Below, one piece after another: positions 33,658-41,488 of a DNA stretch of 45,042 nt. The notes beneath the pieces were generated by a model. That model was not told the DNA's origin. It was given only the letters and a program-made list of their open reading frames with translations, and made no database searches. Made by a program: the position numbers and the translations under genes. Source of the DNA: RUG754 sp964345365 (lineage in GTDB: Bacteria; Bacillota; Clostridia; Peptostreptococcales; Anaerovoracaceae); the NCBI GenBank assembly GCA_964345365.1, contig CAYFQR010000008.1, positions 1 through 45,042 on the forward strand. The letters are read 5' to 3'. Numbering within the stretch: the first letter of the stretch is position 1; each line of letters starts with the position of its first letter.

Positions 33658-34498
33658 ATGACAGGTAAAGAAGCATATGAACTTGCTGAAACATTAAATA
33701 TTATGTATGACCTCGTGAGATTCGTCGATGTTTCCACACTTGAAGTTTGTTATTTCGACGAAGAAGGCAATATGATTAAAGAGCCGAGAAAATGCAGTGC
33801 GATATGGTCAAAAGGCGGAAGATGCGAAAACTGTATATCCTCTAAAGTTTATAGTGACGGAAGTAAGAAGGGAAAAATTCGAATTCGCTGATAAAACCGT
33901 ACATCATGTGACCAGCCAAAGAGTCGAAATCGACGGCAAATACTATGCTTTGGAAGGTGCAACAGGTGTGCAGGAGGAAACCGTGTTTACCGCCATCGAC
34001 AAGGGTCACTTCATACGAGCCATCACTGAAAACAACAAAAAACTCTACATCGATCCTCTTACCGACGCATATAGCAGACGTTTTTTTGACGAACAGCTAT
34101 CTTAGATTGACAATGAAAGTGCACTTGCAATTATAGATATAGACAGGTTTAAGGACATTAATGACAGATTCGGGCATATAGCAGGCGATAATGTTCTGAA
34201 AGAAGTTGTCAATGTTTGTAAGTCAAACATAAGAAAAGAAGATGCCGTAGTAAGATACGGCGGAGATGAATTTGTTATAATTTTCATGCAGATACCGGCC
34301 GATATTTTTGTGTGCAAGCTCGAAGACATCAGAAAAGCAGTTGAAAGTCTGACATTCCAATCCGAGTCCGGTGATTTTAAGGTAACATTAAGCATAGGCG
34401 GTAAATCCGGAAATGCACTGAATATTGACTTGTTAAAAGAAGCCGACAAGCTTCTATATAAAGCAAAAGAAAAAAGAAATACCGTCGTCACGGGATGA
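33658..34498 (+). pseudogene. Diguanylate cyclase (GGDEF) gene broken by a frameshift and an in-frame TAG
   Basis: Reading begins at ATG 33658 with a PAS-like sensor (TLEVCYFDE, then KCSAIWSKGGRCENCISSKV). Around 33865-33875, at GGGAAAAA, the frame must shift by one base to continue EKFEFADKTVHHVTSQRVEIDG. That frame runs through DPLTDAYSRRFFDEQLS to a TAG at 34103-34105, and then continues unchanged as IDNESALAIIDIDRFKDIND to the intact catalytic YGGDEFVIIF and the stop at 34498. The intact protein would have been about 280 residues and made c-di-GMP. The TAG probably arose from AAG (Lys). Two independent lesions argue for true decay. Confidence 0.85.
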
Positions 34499-34524
34499 TT
34501 CTTCGATAGAATCGTATTCCGGCT

Positions 34525-35511
34525 CTATATTCTGCCCTGCTCTCTAAGCCATTCCACAGTATCCTTCAGGGTTTCTCTAATATCGCGAGTCGTGTAACCG
34601 AGTTCTCTTGTAGCTTTGTCGTGAGAGAAGAGTGAATTCGAGGTCAAAGTATATATCGAATACGGTGTAAATAACGGAGTTTGCTTTCGTATCTTATAGT
34701 ACAGCTCCGCAATCGGCGAAATTGCCTTGATAAAGCCTATCGGAAGATAGGTTTTTATTTTTTTCTTTCCTGTAACCTCGTGCAATATATCAAGTATCTC
34801 TTTTATGAAAAAATATCTGTTGGACAGTATATAGCACTCGCCCTTTCTTCCCCTTTCGGCAGCGGCAATTATACCGTCGGCGACATCTCTGACATCGACA
34901 AAGTCATAGCCGCCGTCCAACCCCACGCCGAGCCTGCCGTTAGAGTAGTCTTCAACAAGCGTGGTTAAATGCCCCCTGCCGAAGTCATTCGGGCCGATAA
35001 TTCCGGATGGATGAATTATAACCGAATCAAGACCTGATTCAACCGATTCAAGCACATATGCGGATGCTTCCGACTTGGTCTTTGCATAGCCACCTATAAC
35101 CTCGTCGGGCTTAAAAACCGAAATCTCGGTCATGATTTCACCCTGCCTCTTTTCAGGTATGGCGTGAACGGTGCTGATATAGACAAGTCTGTTTACTCTC
35201 GTTTCAAGACATAAATCCGCAATGTTTTTTGTGCCTTTAACATTTACTTCCCGTAGAAGCTCTCCTGTTTTTGTGGCTATGGAAACAATACCTGCACAGT
35301 GAATAACAATCGTTTGTTTGTTCTCAATTCCGCTGAAAAACGGTATCAAACTATCCTTATCGCAGATGTCGGCGAAAAAAACTTCTACACCCTCCGGAAC
35401 ATTTTTTTCTCCGGGTATAGCAAGGGCTCTCACCGAATCACCTCTCTGCAGGAGTTTTTTTGTTATTACGCTTCCCAGATGGCCGGCTGCGCCTGTTACC
35501 AAGTATAACAT
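34525..35511 (-). CDS. NAD-dependent epimerase/dehydratase (extended SDR)
   Basis: A 328-residue extended short-chain dehydrogenase. The N-terminal VTGAAGHLGSVI is the NAD(P)-binding TGxxGxxG loop; DICDKDSL follows, IHCAG, STVHAI supplies the active-site Ser/Thr, YAKTK is the catalytic YxxxK, and HPSGIIGP follows. It resembles dihydroflavonol-reductase/3-beta-HSD-like proteins in the family, but the substrate cannot be named. A clear AAGGAGGTG ribosome site precedes the ATG. It converges with the diguanylate cyclase remnant. Confidence 0.87.
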   Translation of the reverse strand: MLYLVTGAAGHLGSVITKKLLQRGDSVRALAIPGEKNVPEGVEVFFADICDKDSLIPFFSGIENKQTIVIHCAGIVSIATKTGELLREVNVKGTKNIADLCLETRVNRLVYISTVHAIPEKRQGEIMTEISVFKPDEVIGGYAKTKSEASAYVLESVESGLDSVIIHPSGIIGPNDFGRGHLTTLVEDYSNGRLGVGLDGGYDFVDVRDVADGIIAAAERGRKGECYILSNRYFFIKEILDILHEVTGKKKIKTYLPIGFIKAISPIAELYYKIRKQTPLFTPYSIYTLTSNSLFSHDKATRELGYTTRDIRETLKDTVEWLREQGRI

Positions 35512-35610
35512 TCTATCGGCACCTCCTTGTCAGAGTCATTTTGGTTACGATTATACTACATTGCCAAAGACATTTATATTAATCATATATCGTTTTTAAT
35601 CGTACATTTT

Positions 35611-35641
35611 TCGATAAAACTTTTTACGATTGAACTTTTTA
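35611..35641. repeat. Short tandem repeat ahead of the SDR gene
   Basis: Two near-identical 16-base copies, CGATAAAACTTTTTA and CGATTGAACTTTTTA, lie side by side. The second overlaps the stop of the acyltransferase gene. AT-rich spacer of unknown role. Confidence 0.5.
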
Positions 35642-36859
35642 TATGCCAATCAGTGCCTGTTTCTTGCGCTCTTTAGTGAGCTTGTCGAGATATTGAACCC
35701 AACTCACCGTCACTATCCTGTCCGGCTCCGGATAGAAATAGTAAAGAATACGGTTTGAATAAAGAGATATATGGTCATTTACCGAAGCGGGAAATGCAGT
35801 TATTACAGAGGTGCTTTCGGTAAATTCGAGCGGTCTGCCGTTCACCTCACCTTTGAAGCATATTTCTTCCCTGTTTACTTTGAGATGACCCTTGCCTGCA
35901 TTCTTGTCCAAATCGCCGTTTTCGTCCGGAGTTCCCACGGTCACCACGCTATCAATGTATTTATCGAGGTCAATCTCATCTTCCTGCCAATCATACCAGG
36001 CGTTGATGCTGTTAAAAATATCGCCGTGCAGAACATATTTTTCGTCGAGCGTCCATTCGGCACCGCATTCACCGCAAAAAATCCTGTTGCCTTCCGCCTT
36101 CATTTCAAAAAGACTTCGACATTTAGGACATTTATACAATATGCCGTTTAAGCCGACAGCGGTTTCATCACATCTATATCTCACATCGGTAAGCACTTTT
36201 TCTTCATCGTGCAATATCGCTTTTTCGAGTCCGTCGTTTATCTCTGCTGCAGTCAGCTCTTTTATCCGCTCCGCGCTGAAAACCTTGAAGCCGTGCACGT
36301 GTACCTTTCCCTTGCGGATTTTGAACTTCGACCACTTAGGCAGGCTCTTGTATGCCCCGTCCTGCTTAATACAGTAAACCGGGATGCCCAACTTCTTAAC
36401 AAGCTCCGCCGTGCCTTCCGTTACATACAATGAATGCCCTGCACATGTCAGCCTGCCCTCAGGATAAATAACGATAATCTGACCTGCTTCTTTCGCCCTG
36501 ATGATACTGATTATGGTACTTACATCGGCACAAAACATCTTCTTCGGTATCACATGAGCCTTGCTCAAGATCCTTCGTGTTTTAGGATTCACCATAAAAT
36601 GATGGCTCCCCACGAATGTAACCTGATTAGGTGCAAGGGCTGCGGCAGCAAACAAAAAGTCGAGGTTGGATACATGCGGTGACACCACTAAAGCCGGGCC
36701 GCCGTTTCTCTTTATCTCCTCAAATCCCGAATAGTCATACTCGGTATTTAGAAAGAGCTTGAGAATTATGCGTACTAAAATAAGACAAAGCGCATAAAGA
36801 AAACCGTTAGCCTTTTGAAATTTTTTCATGCTTCTTTTTTTTGCGGTTTGTTTTGACAT
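35639..36859 (-). CDS. PlsC-type lysophospholipid acyltransferase with zinc-ribbon C-terminal domain
   Basis: A 406-residue protein. The N-terminal half is a 1-acylglycerol-3-phosphate acyltransferase domain: a hydrophobic segment (about residues 19-38), SPHVSNLD with the catalytic HX4D pair (His62, Asp67), and YPEGRLT (about 132-138). The C-terminal half is unusual: CPKC (244, 247) and CGEC (262, 265) form a likely zinc ribbon, followed by about 140 residues of unknown fold. Family members acylate lysophosphatidate in the membrane. The role of the added part is unknown. The ATG follows AAAGGTG. A dynamin-like GTPase gene lies 18 bases upstream. Confidence 0.85.
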   Translation of the reverse strand: MSKQTAKKRSMKKFQKANGFLYALCLILVRIILKLFLNTEYDYSGFEEIKRNGGPALVVSPHVSNLDFLFAAAALAPNQVTFVGSHHFMVNPKTRRILSKAHVIPKKMFCADVSTIISIIRAKEAGQIIVIYPEGRLTCAGHSLYVTEGTAELVKKLGIPVYCIKQDGAYKSLPKWSKFKIRKGKVHVHGFKVFSAERIKELTAAEINDGLEKAILHDEEKVLTDVRYRCDETAVGLNGILYKCPKCRSLFEMKAEGNRIFCGECGAEWTLDEKYVLHGDIFNSINAWYDWQEDEIDLDKYIDSVVTVGTPDENGDLDKNAGKGHLKVNREEICFKGEVNGRPLEFTESTSVITAFPASVNDHISLYSNRILYYFYPEPDRIVTVSWVQYLDKLTKERKKQALIGI

Positions 36860-36877
36860 AGCTTAATCACCTTTTTT

Positions 36878-38227
36878 TTAATAGCAGTTTACCTGTTTGA
36901 ATTCCAGTTTTTTTGCTGCATCTATCGCTGCCTGTTCAGCCGGTGTTCTCTCAAGCTCGGTTCTGAGCCTGACAAGCCTGCGGGTCAGTTTATTAACATG
37001 GTATATTCTCTCGGTAACCGTTACGGAATTCTCTTCCTTATAGAAGAATACCGATTTTACCGTCTGCTCAAGCTCTGTAAAAATATCCTCAACGGCGTCT
37101 ATGAAATCCTGCGAAATGTCACGTTTCCCGTCTTCTTCGACCTTGCCGCCTCGCCAAAAATCCACCGTAGAAATATCGTAATAATAGTCTATTCTGAAAA
37201 GCATCGATACTCTGTCGGACAATCTGTTTTTTATGTCGTTCAGCTGTGCTTCAAGCATTCTCGGATTATGTTTGAACTGCATGGCAAAGCTTCTCGCTTC
37301 TTCCCTCAATTCACTAAAGCATCGCTCAAGCTCATCAAATGTTTCATTGAACTGTTTGCCTGTCATCTGCAAAGTTGTCCTGTAAAGCATGATCTGGGAG
37401 AGCGCCGAAGCACCTATATCCTTCATTTTCAACTTGGCGGACTGCTCTATTATTTCCCTGACGGTAGTTTCACAGTCATGCTTTATCACGTATTTCAGTT
37501 CATCTACGCCCATGCCGGTCTTTGCGCTGACGCTGAACAGCTGTATGTCATCAACTTCCATCAGGCCTCTTATGAGCCCTCTGCAGTAGCTCAAATATTC
37601 ACCGAGATCATCTTCGTCTATAGTATCAATCTTATTTACGACAAAATAAAACTTCGAGGCGTATTCTTTGGCATTTTTCAAAAAATCCACCTCAATACTG
37701 TTTATCGGGCTGTCAACCGAAAGCATGAAGATTACGGCATCGGATTCTTTAACAAATGCATATGCCTCATCTGTATTCTTTTGATGAACCGAGCCTACTC
37801 CGGGAGTGTCTACGAAAGTCATACCGCCTTCCAGAAAATCGGAGGGTGAATAAACCGTTACCTGTCTTACTCCCAAATGATTGTTGCTGTTTTCCTGCTC
37901 GTTGATGTATTTTTTTAATTCATCAAATTCAACGCCCTTCACTATTCCGTTCTCGAATCTTACAATCGCGGCACTTTCCCCGTGCTCTATTGTCGTGACA
38001 ACGGCCGTAACCGGCACTATACCTATCGGAAGCACATTTTCACCTATCATGGCGTTTACAAGCATGCTTTTGCCGCGCTTGAACTGCCCTATTACAGATA
38101 CGGTAATTTTCTTATTCTCTATCTTGTCTATCAGTTCCTCCGTCCTTGCGAACTCTTTTTTAGTAAGCTCATATTCCGCAAAGATGTCTCTCATTTCTTT
38201 CGTTATTTCTATTATCGGTCTTAACAT
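36878..38227 (-). CDS. Dynamin-family GTPase
   Basis: A 449-residue GTPase. P-loop GQFKRGKS (47-54), switch region Thr in the VPVTAVVTT stretch, DTPGVGS (140-146) and NKID (198-201) form a complete G domain of the dynamin/BDLP class. The remaining ~230 residues are helical. No transmembrane helix is obvious, so any membrane contact would be peripheral. Bacterial dynamins remodel or protect membranes. It is co-directional with a lysophospholipid acyltransferase, which supports a membrane role. Ribosome site is weak (AAGAG). Confidence 0.87.
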   Translation of the reverse strand: MLRPIIEITKEMRDIFAEYELTKKEFARTEELIDKIENKKITVSVIGQFKRGKSMLVNAMIGENVLPIGIVPVTAVVTTIEHGESAAIVRFENGIVKGVEFDELKKYINEQENSNNHLGVRQVTVYSPSDFLEGGMTFVDTPGVGSVHQKNTDEAYAFVKESDAVIFMLSVDSPINSIEVDFLKNAKEYASKFYFVVNKIDTIDEDDLGEYLSYCRGLIRGLMEVDDIQLFSVSAKTGMGVDELKYVIKHDCETTVREIIEQSAKLKMKDIGASALSQIMLYRTTLQMTGKQFNETFDELERCFSELREEARSFAMQFKHNPRMLEAQLNDIKNRLSDRVSMLFRIDYYYDISTVDFWRGGKVEEDGKRDISQDFIDAVEDIFTELEQTVKSVFFYKEENSVTVTERIYHVNKLTRRLVRLRTELERTPAEQAAIDAAKKLEFKQVNCY

Positions 38228-38304
38228 TGTTTACTCTTTTCTCTTTTTTTCAAAAATATTTTTTGTGAAACGGATTCAAAAGCCGCGATGTAAATATTAT
38301 ACTA

Positions 38305-38337
38305 AAATAAGTCGACATTTTCAATGCCGACTTATTT
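38305..38337 (-). terminator. Terminator hairpin after copA
   Basis: AAATAAGTCG (38305-38314) pairs exactly with CGACTTATTT (38328-38337), and an inner CATT/AATG helix closes the loop. The minus strand ends the stem with TTATTTTAG. It lies between copA and the dynamin-like gene. Confidence 0.7.
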
Positions 38338-38411
38338 GTCAACTTTTGTATCCCTATGAAACTCCTCTTTCTTTCAAAGATTATTCCGAATACCGTATTA
38401 CAAATTAAAGA

Positions 38412-38621
38412 TTACTCTATATCCATAACCTTATAATCAAGGTCTTCTATGACATTCCTCAGGATTTCCGCAGGTACTTCTTTATCGAGAGCCACCTGTA
38501 CTTCCGCTGTCTTGTGGTCAGGAGCGGCACTCTCCACCCCGTCTATCGCCTCAAGCGCCTTTTTTACCGCGGCTTCGCAATGCCTGCACATCATACCTTC
38601 TACTTTCAGTGTCTTTTTCAT
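38412..38621 (-). CDS. Possible separately translated CopZ-like copper chaperone within copA
   Basis: Starting at ATG 38621, in frame with copA, a 69-residue product would be a complete heavy-metal-associated domain: MKKTLKVEGMMCRHCEAAVK through YKVMDIE. Exactly five bases before the ATG lies GGAGGGGG (38634-38627), the strongest ribosome site in this area and one that has no reason to be inside a gene. The size and sequence are those of free CopZ. Two products from one gene (fused and free) are therefore plausible. Internal start not proven. Confidence 0.5.
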   Translation of the reverse strand: MKKTLKVEGMMCRHCEAAVKKALEAIDGVESAAPDHKTAEVQVALDKEVPAEILRNVIEDLDYKVMDIE

Positions 38622-41372
38622 TTTTTCCCCCTCCGTATTAATTGTGTTATCTATATCCATCTGTGTTGTCTTCGTATAATTTATTGTGTTTATATCCTTA
38701 TGTATTTCCTCATAATTGCTTATTTTATTTATATCAGATATTTTTACACTCATAATTTTATCTTTTGAAGAATCATATATTCTTGCAAAATTAAGTCTCA
38801 ATGCATTCATACAAACCGAAAAACTCGAAATACTCATTGCCGCGGCACCGTAAACCGGCTTCATCGCTATACCTAAAAGGCCGATTGCAAGCGGGATACA
38901 AACTATATTATAGATAAATGCCCAAAACAGATTTTCGTGAATATTTCTTATCGTCGCCCTGCTCAGCCTCACAGCAGCAACCAAATCGGTCAGTCGACTC
39001 TTCATGATGACTATATCCGCAGCATCGATTGCTATGTCCGAGCCTGCACCTATTGCTATTCCCGTATCGGCAACCGTTAATGCAGGCGCATCATTTATTC
39101 CGTCACCGACCATTGCGGTTTCACCGCGATTCATGAGGCTTTTTATTATCTCCGCTTTATCGTCGGGAAGCAATCCCGCGACTATTTCATCAACACCGAC
39201 GATTTTCCCTATCGAATCGGCGGTTTTTTCATTGTCACCCGTAAGCATAACTGTATGAATGCCCATGGATTTAAGTTCGGATATTGCGATGGCGGAGTCC
39301 TCTTTTATTGTATCGGCAACCGCTATGATGCCGATAAGTTCACATTTCCCGGCATTGCTTTCTGCTCGAGGGATTTCGGGTTTTCCTGCAACAGCTTCTT
39401 TTTCGACGGCTTCAACTTCTCCTGCATTGCCTTTTTCTGCGCTTTGCCGAACATCCCCGTCAATTTCTTCTTTTTTTGCCAATAAAATAGGTGTTTTCCC
39501 TTCGTCAGAGAGTCTGTCAATAATGTTTTTCACATATTCCGGAATATCTGCTATTGAAGATATAAACCTGAAGCTTCCCGCAAAAACCTCAATTTCCTTA
39601 TTTTTTTCAGGCTTACTTCCCGCTTCTATATCCGCGTTGATTTTGCCTTCCCTCGCAATCTCCTCTACGCAAGTCCCGTTTTTCTCTGCATCTGATAGCG
39701 CTTCAGTCGCCATCCTGCCTTTAAGTCCGTTACCCGGCAGTGCCGTGAAGTCCGCAAGCTCTCCTATATACAGTTCTTCCTGCGAGAAACGTTCCTCTGC
39801 CATTTTGACGACAGCTTTAGCAAGCGGATGTTCGCTTCTCTTTTCCAAAAGATATGCTGTTTTTATTAACTCGGCTTCATCCGCTTCACCGGTCGGCAGC
39901 ACATCCGTAACTTCAGGTTCTCCATTGGTAACGGTTCCCGTCTTATCGAGTGCGACTATTCTTGTCCTTCCAAGAGACTCAAGTGAAGCAGCCGTCTTAT
40001 ATAAAATACCGTTTTTTGCTCCTACCCCGCTGCCGACCATTATGGCTACGGGCGTTGCGAGTCCGAGAGCACACGGACAGCTTATTACAAGCACGGAAAT
40101 CGCTCTTGCTATCGCAAAACCGAAGGTCTTTCCTGCAATCATCCAACCGGCTAAGGTGATGAGCGATATGCCTATCACGACAGGAACGAAGATTCCCGAC
40201 ACCCTGTCTGCAATCCTTGCAATAGGAGCCTTGGTTGCAGCTGCATCGCTTACAGTCTTAATCACCTGCGCGAGCGTAGTGTCTTCACCTACTCTGACCG
40301 CTGTACACCGGATGAATCCTTCCTGATTAATGGTTGCCGCCGATACGAAATCGCCTATGCCTTTATCTACCGGGAGGCTTTCTCCTGTGAGAGCCGCCTC
40401 ATTTACGGAAGTGCTTCCTTCTATTATCCGAGCATCAACAGGTATGCTCCCGCCGGGCTTAACAATGAATATATCTCCGACCTTCACCTCAGCGATATCT
40501 ATGAGCCGCTCTCTCCCGTCTATTTCAATTAAAGCCGTTTTAGGTGCAAGCCTCATTAGGCTTTTTAACGCATCTGTAGTCTTTCCCTTTGAGATTGACT
40601 CGAGCAATTTACCTACAGTAATGAGTGTGGGAATCATTGCGGCGGAATCAAAATAAAAGTTTATTCCGTATAGCATAGTGTTGTAATACCCGTTGTCAAC
40701 CTGCATAAGTATAACCATGAGAAGCGCCGCAATCGAATAACCGAATGACGCCGCAGAGCCAAGTGCTACCAGGGTATCCATATTAGGTGCGCCGCTTAAT
40801 AGCGACCTGATTCCCGATGTGAAAAACTTACCGTTTATAACCATTACGACTATAGCCGTAAGCATCTCAAATGTTCCAAGAAATACTAAATTATCAAATA
40901 TGGCAGGTGCCGGAAAGCCGAACATCACATGCCCCGTTGAAAAATACATAAGCACGACAAGAACCGCAACAGACCGTATAAGTCTCTTTTTTAAGATGGG
41001 AGTTTCCCTGTCAATCAGGATATCGTCAGCACCGTTTATATATGTCGATTCTGCATCTGCTACACTGTCTTGTATGTTTTTTGGACCGGTGCATGCAGCA
41101 CCGATGTCAATGTTTCGCAGACTGTCGCTCCTATCACGTGATATACTCGGTCTTTTTTTCGGTTTTGCACTATATCCTGCCTTAGTCACAGCAGCCATTA
41201 TGGAGCTTTCGTCCGCATTTCCCTCAACGCCCATTGAATTTGTAAGCAGACTGACAGAGCAGGATGTAACTCCGGGAACCATCGATACCGCCTTTTCTAT
41301 CCTTGTGCTACATGCGGCACAACTCATACCTTCAATATTAAATTGCTTCATTTGATCAGTTTTCTTATCCAT
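38412..41372 (-). CDS. copA: CopA-type copper P-type ATPase with C-terminal CopZ-like domain
   Basis: A 986-residue Cu+-efflux ATPase. N-terminal metal-binding domain with Cys18/Cys21 (GMSCAACS), membrane helices, TGES (329-332), CPC (432-434), DKTGT with phosphorylated Asp476, the HP pair (515-516), GDGIND (756-761) and final helices. After a polar linker (873-917), a second heavy-metal domain follows with Cys929/Cys932 (GMMCRHC), like the chaperone CopZ. Typical CopA is about 800 residues; two acidic inserts (about 551-592 and 634-676) enlarge the nucleotide domain. An internal strong ribosome site precedes Met918. It lies 116 bases after the second ATPase gene. Confidence 0.93.
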   Translation of the reverse strand: MDKKTDQMKQFNIEGMSCAACSTRIEKAVSMVPGVTSCSVSLLTNSMGVEGNADESSIMAAVTKAGYSAKPKKRPSISRDRSDSLRNIDIGAACTGPKNIQDSVADAESTYINGADDILIDRETPILKKRLIRSVAVLVVLMYFSTGHVMFGFPAPAIFDNLVFLGTFEMLTAIVVMVINGKFFTSGIRSLLSGAPNMDTLVALGSAASFGYSIAALLMVILMQVDNGYYNTMLYGINFYFDSAAMIPTLITVGKLLESISKGKTTDALKSLMRLAPKTALIEIDGRERLIDIAEVKVGDIFIVKPGGSIPVDARIIEGSTSVNEAALTGESLPVDKGIGDFVSAATINQEGFIRCTAVRVGEDTTLAQVIKTVSDAAATKAPIARIADRVSGIFVPVVIGISLITLAGWMIAGKTFGFAIARAISVLVISCPCALGLATPVAIMVGSGVGAKNGILYKTAASLESLGRTRIVALDKTGTVTNGEPEVTDVLPTGEADEAELIKTAYLLEKRSEHPLAKAVVKMAEERFSQEELYIGELADFTALPGNGLKGRMATEALSDAEKNGTCVEEIAREGKINADIEAGSKPEKNKEIEVFAGSFRFISSIADIPEYVKNIIDRLSDEGKTPILLAKKEEIDGDVRQSAEKGNAGEVEAVEKEAVAGKPEIPRAESNAGKCELIGIIAVADTIKEDSAIAISELKSMGIHTVMLTGDNEKTADSIGKIVGVDEIVAGLLPDDKAEIIKSLMNRGETAMVGDGINDAPALTVADTGIAIGAGSDIAIDAADIVIMKSRLTDLVAAVRLSRATIRNIHENLFWAFIYNIVCIPLAIGLLGIAMKPVYGAAAMSISSFSVCMNALRLNFARIYDSSKDKIMSVKISDINKISNYEEIHKDINTINYTKTTQMDIDNTINTEGEKMKKTLKVEGMMCRHCEAAVKKALEAIDGVESAAPDHKTAEVQVALDKEVPAEILRNVIEDLDYKVMDIE

Positions 41373-41488
41373 AAGCAGTTAACCCTGTCACTTCGTCAAT
41401 AACTTAAATGTCAATTAATTTGCCGCTTCGGCTCTTTTCTTCTCACTTCATCAGTCGCTTCAATATCTCCGTGAGCTTCCTCTGTTGC

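Noticed and set aside
34103..34105. In-frame TAG in the diguanylate cyclase gene read as pyrrolysine or another recoded amino acid
   Set aside because: The same gene also needs a frameshift, no recoding signal is visible, and GGDEF proteins are not known to carry such residues. Simple decay explains both lesions.
39259..40326. A 355-codon plus-strand open frame opposite copA
   Set aside because: It is rich in Ser, Pro and Ala, as expected from the antisense of a P-type ATPase gene, and has no recognisable domain or ribosome site.
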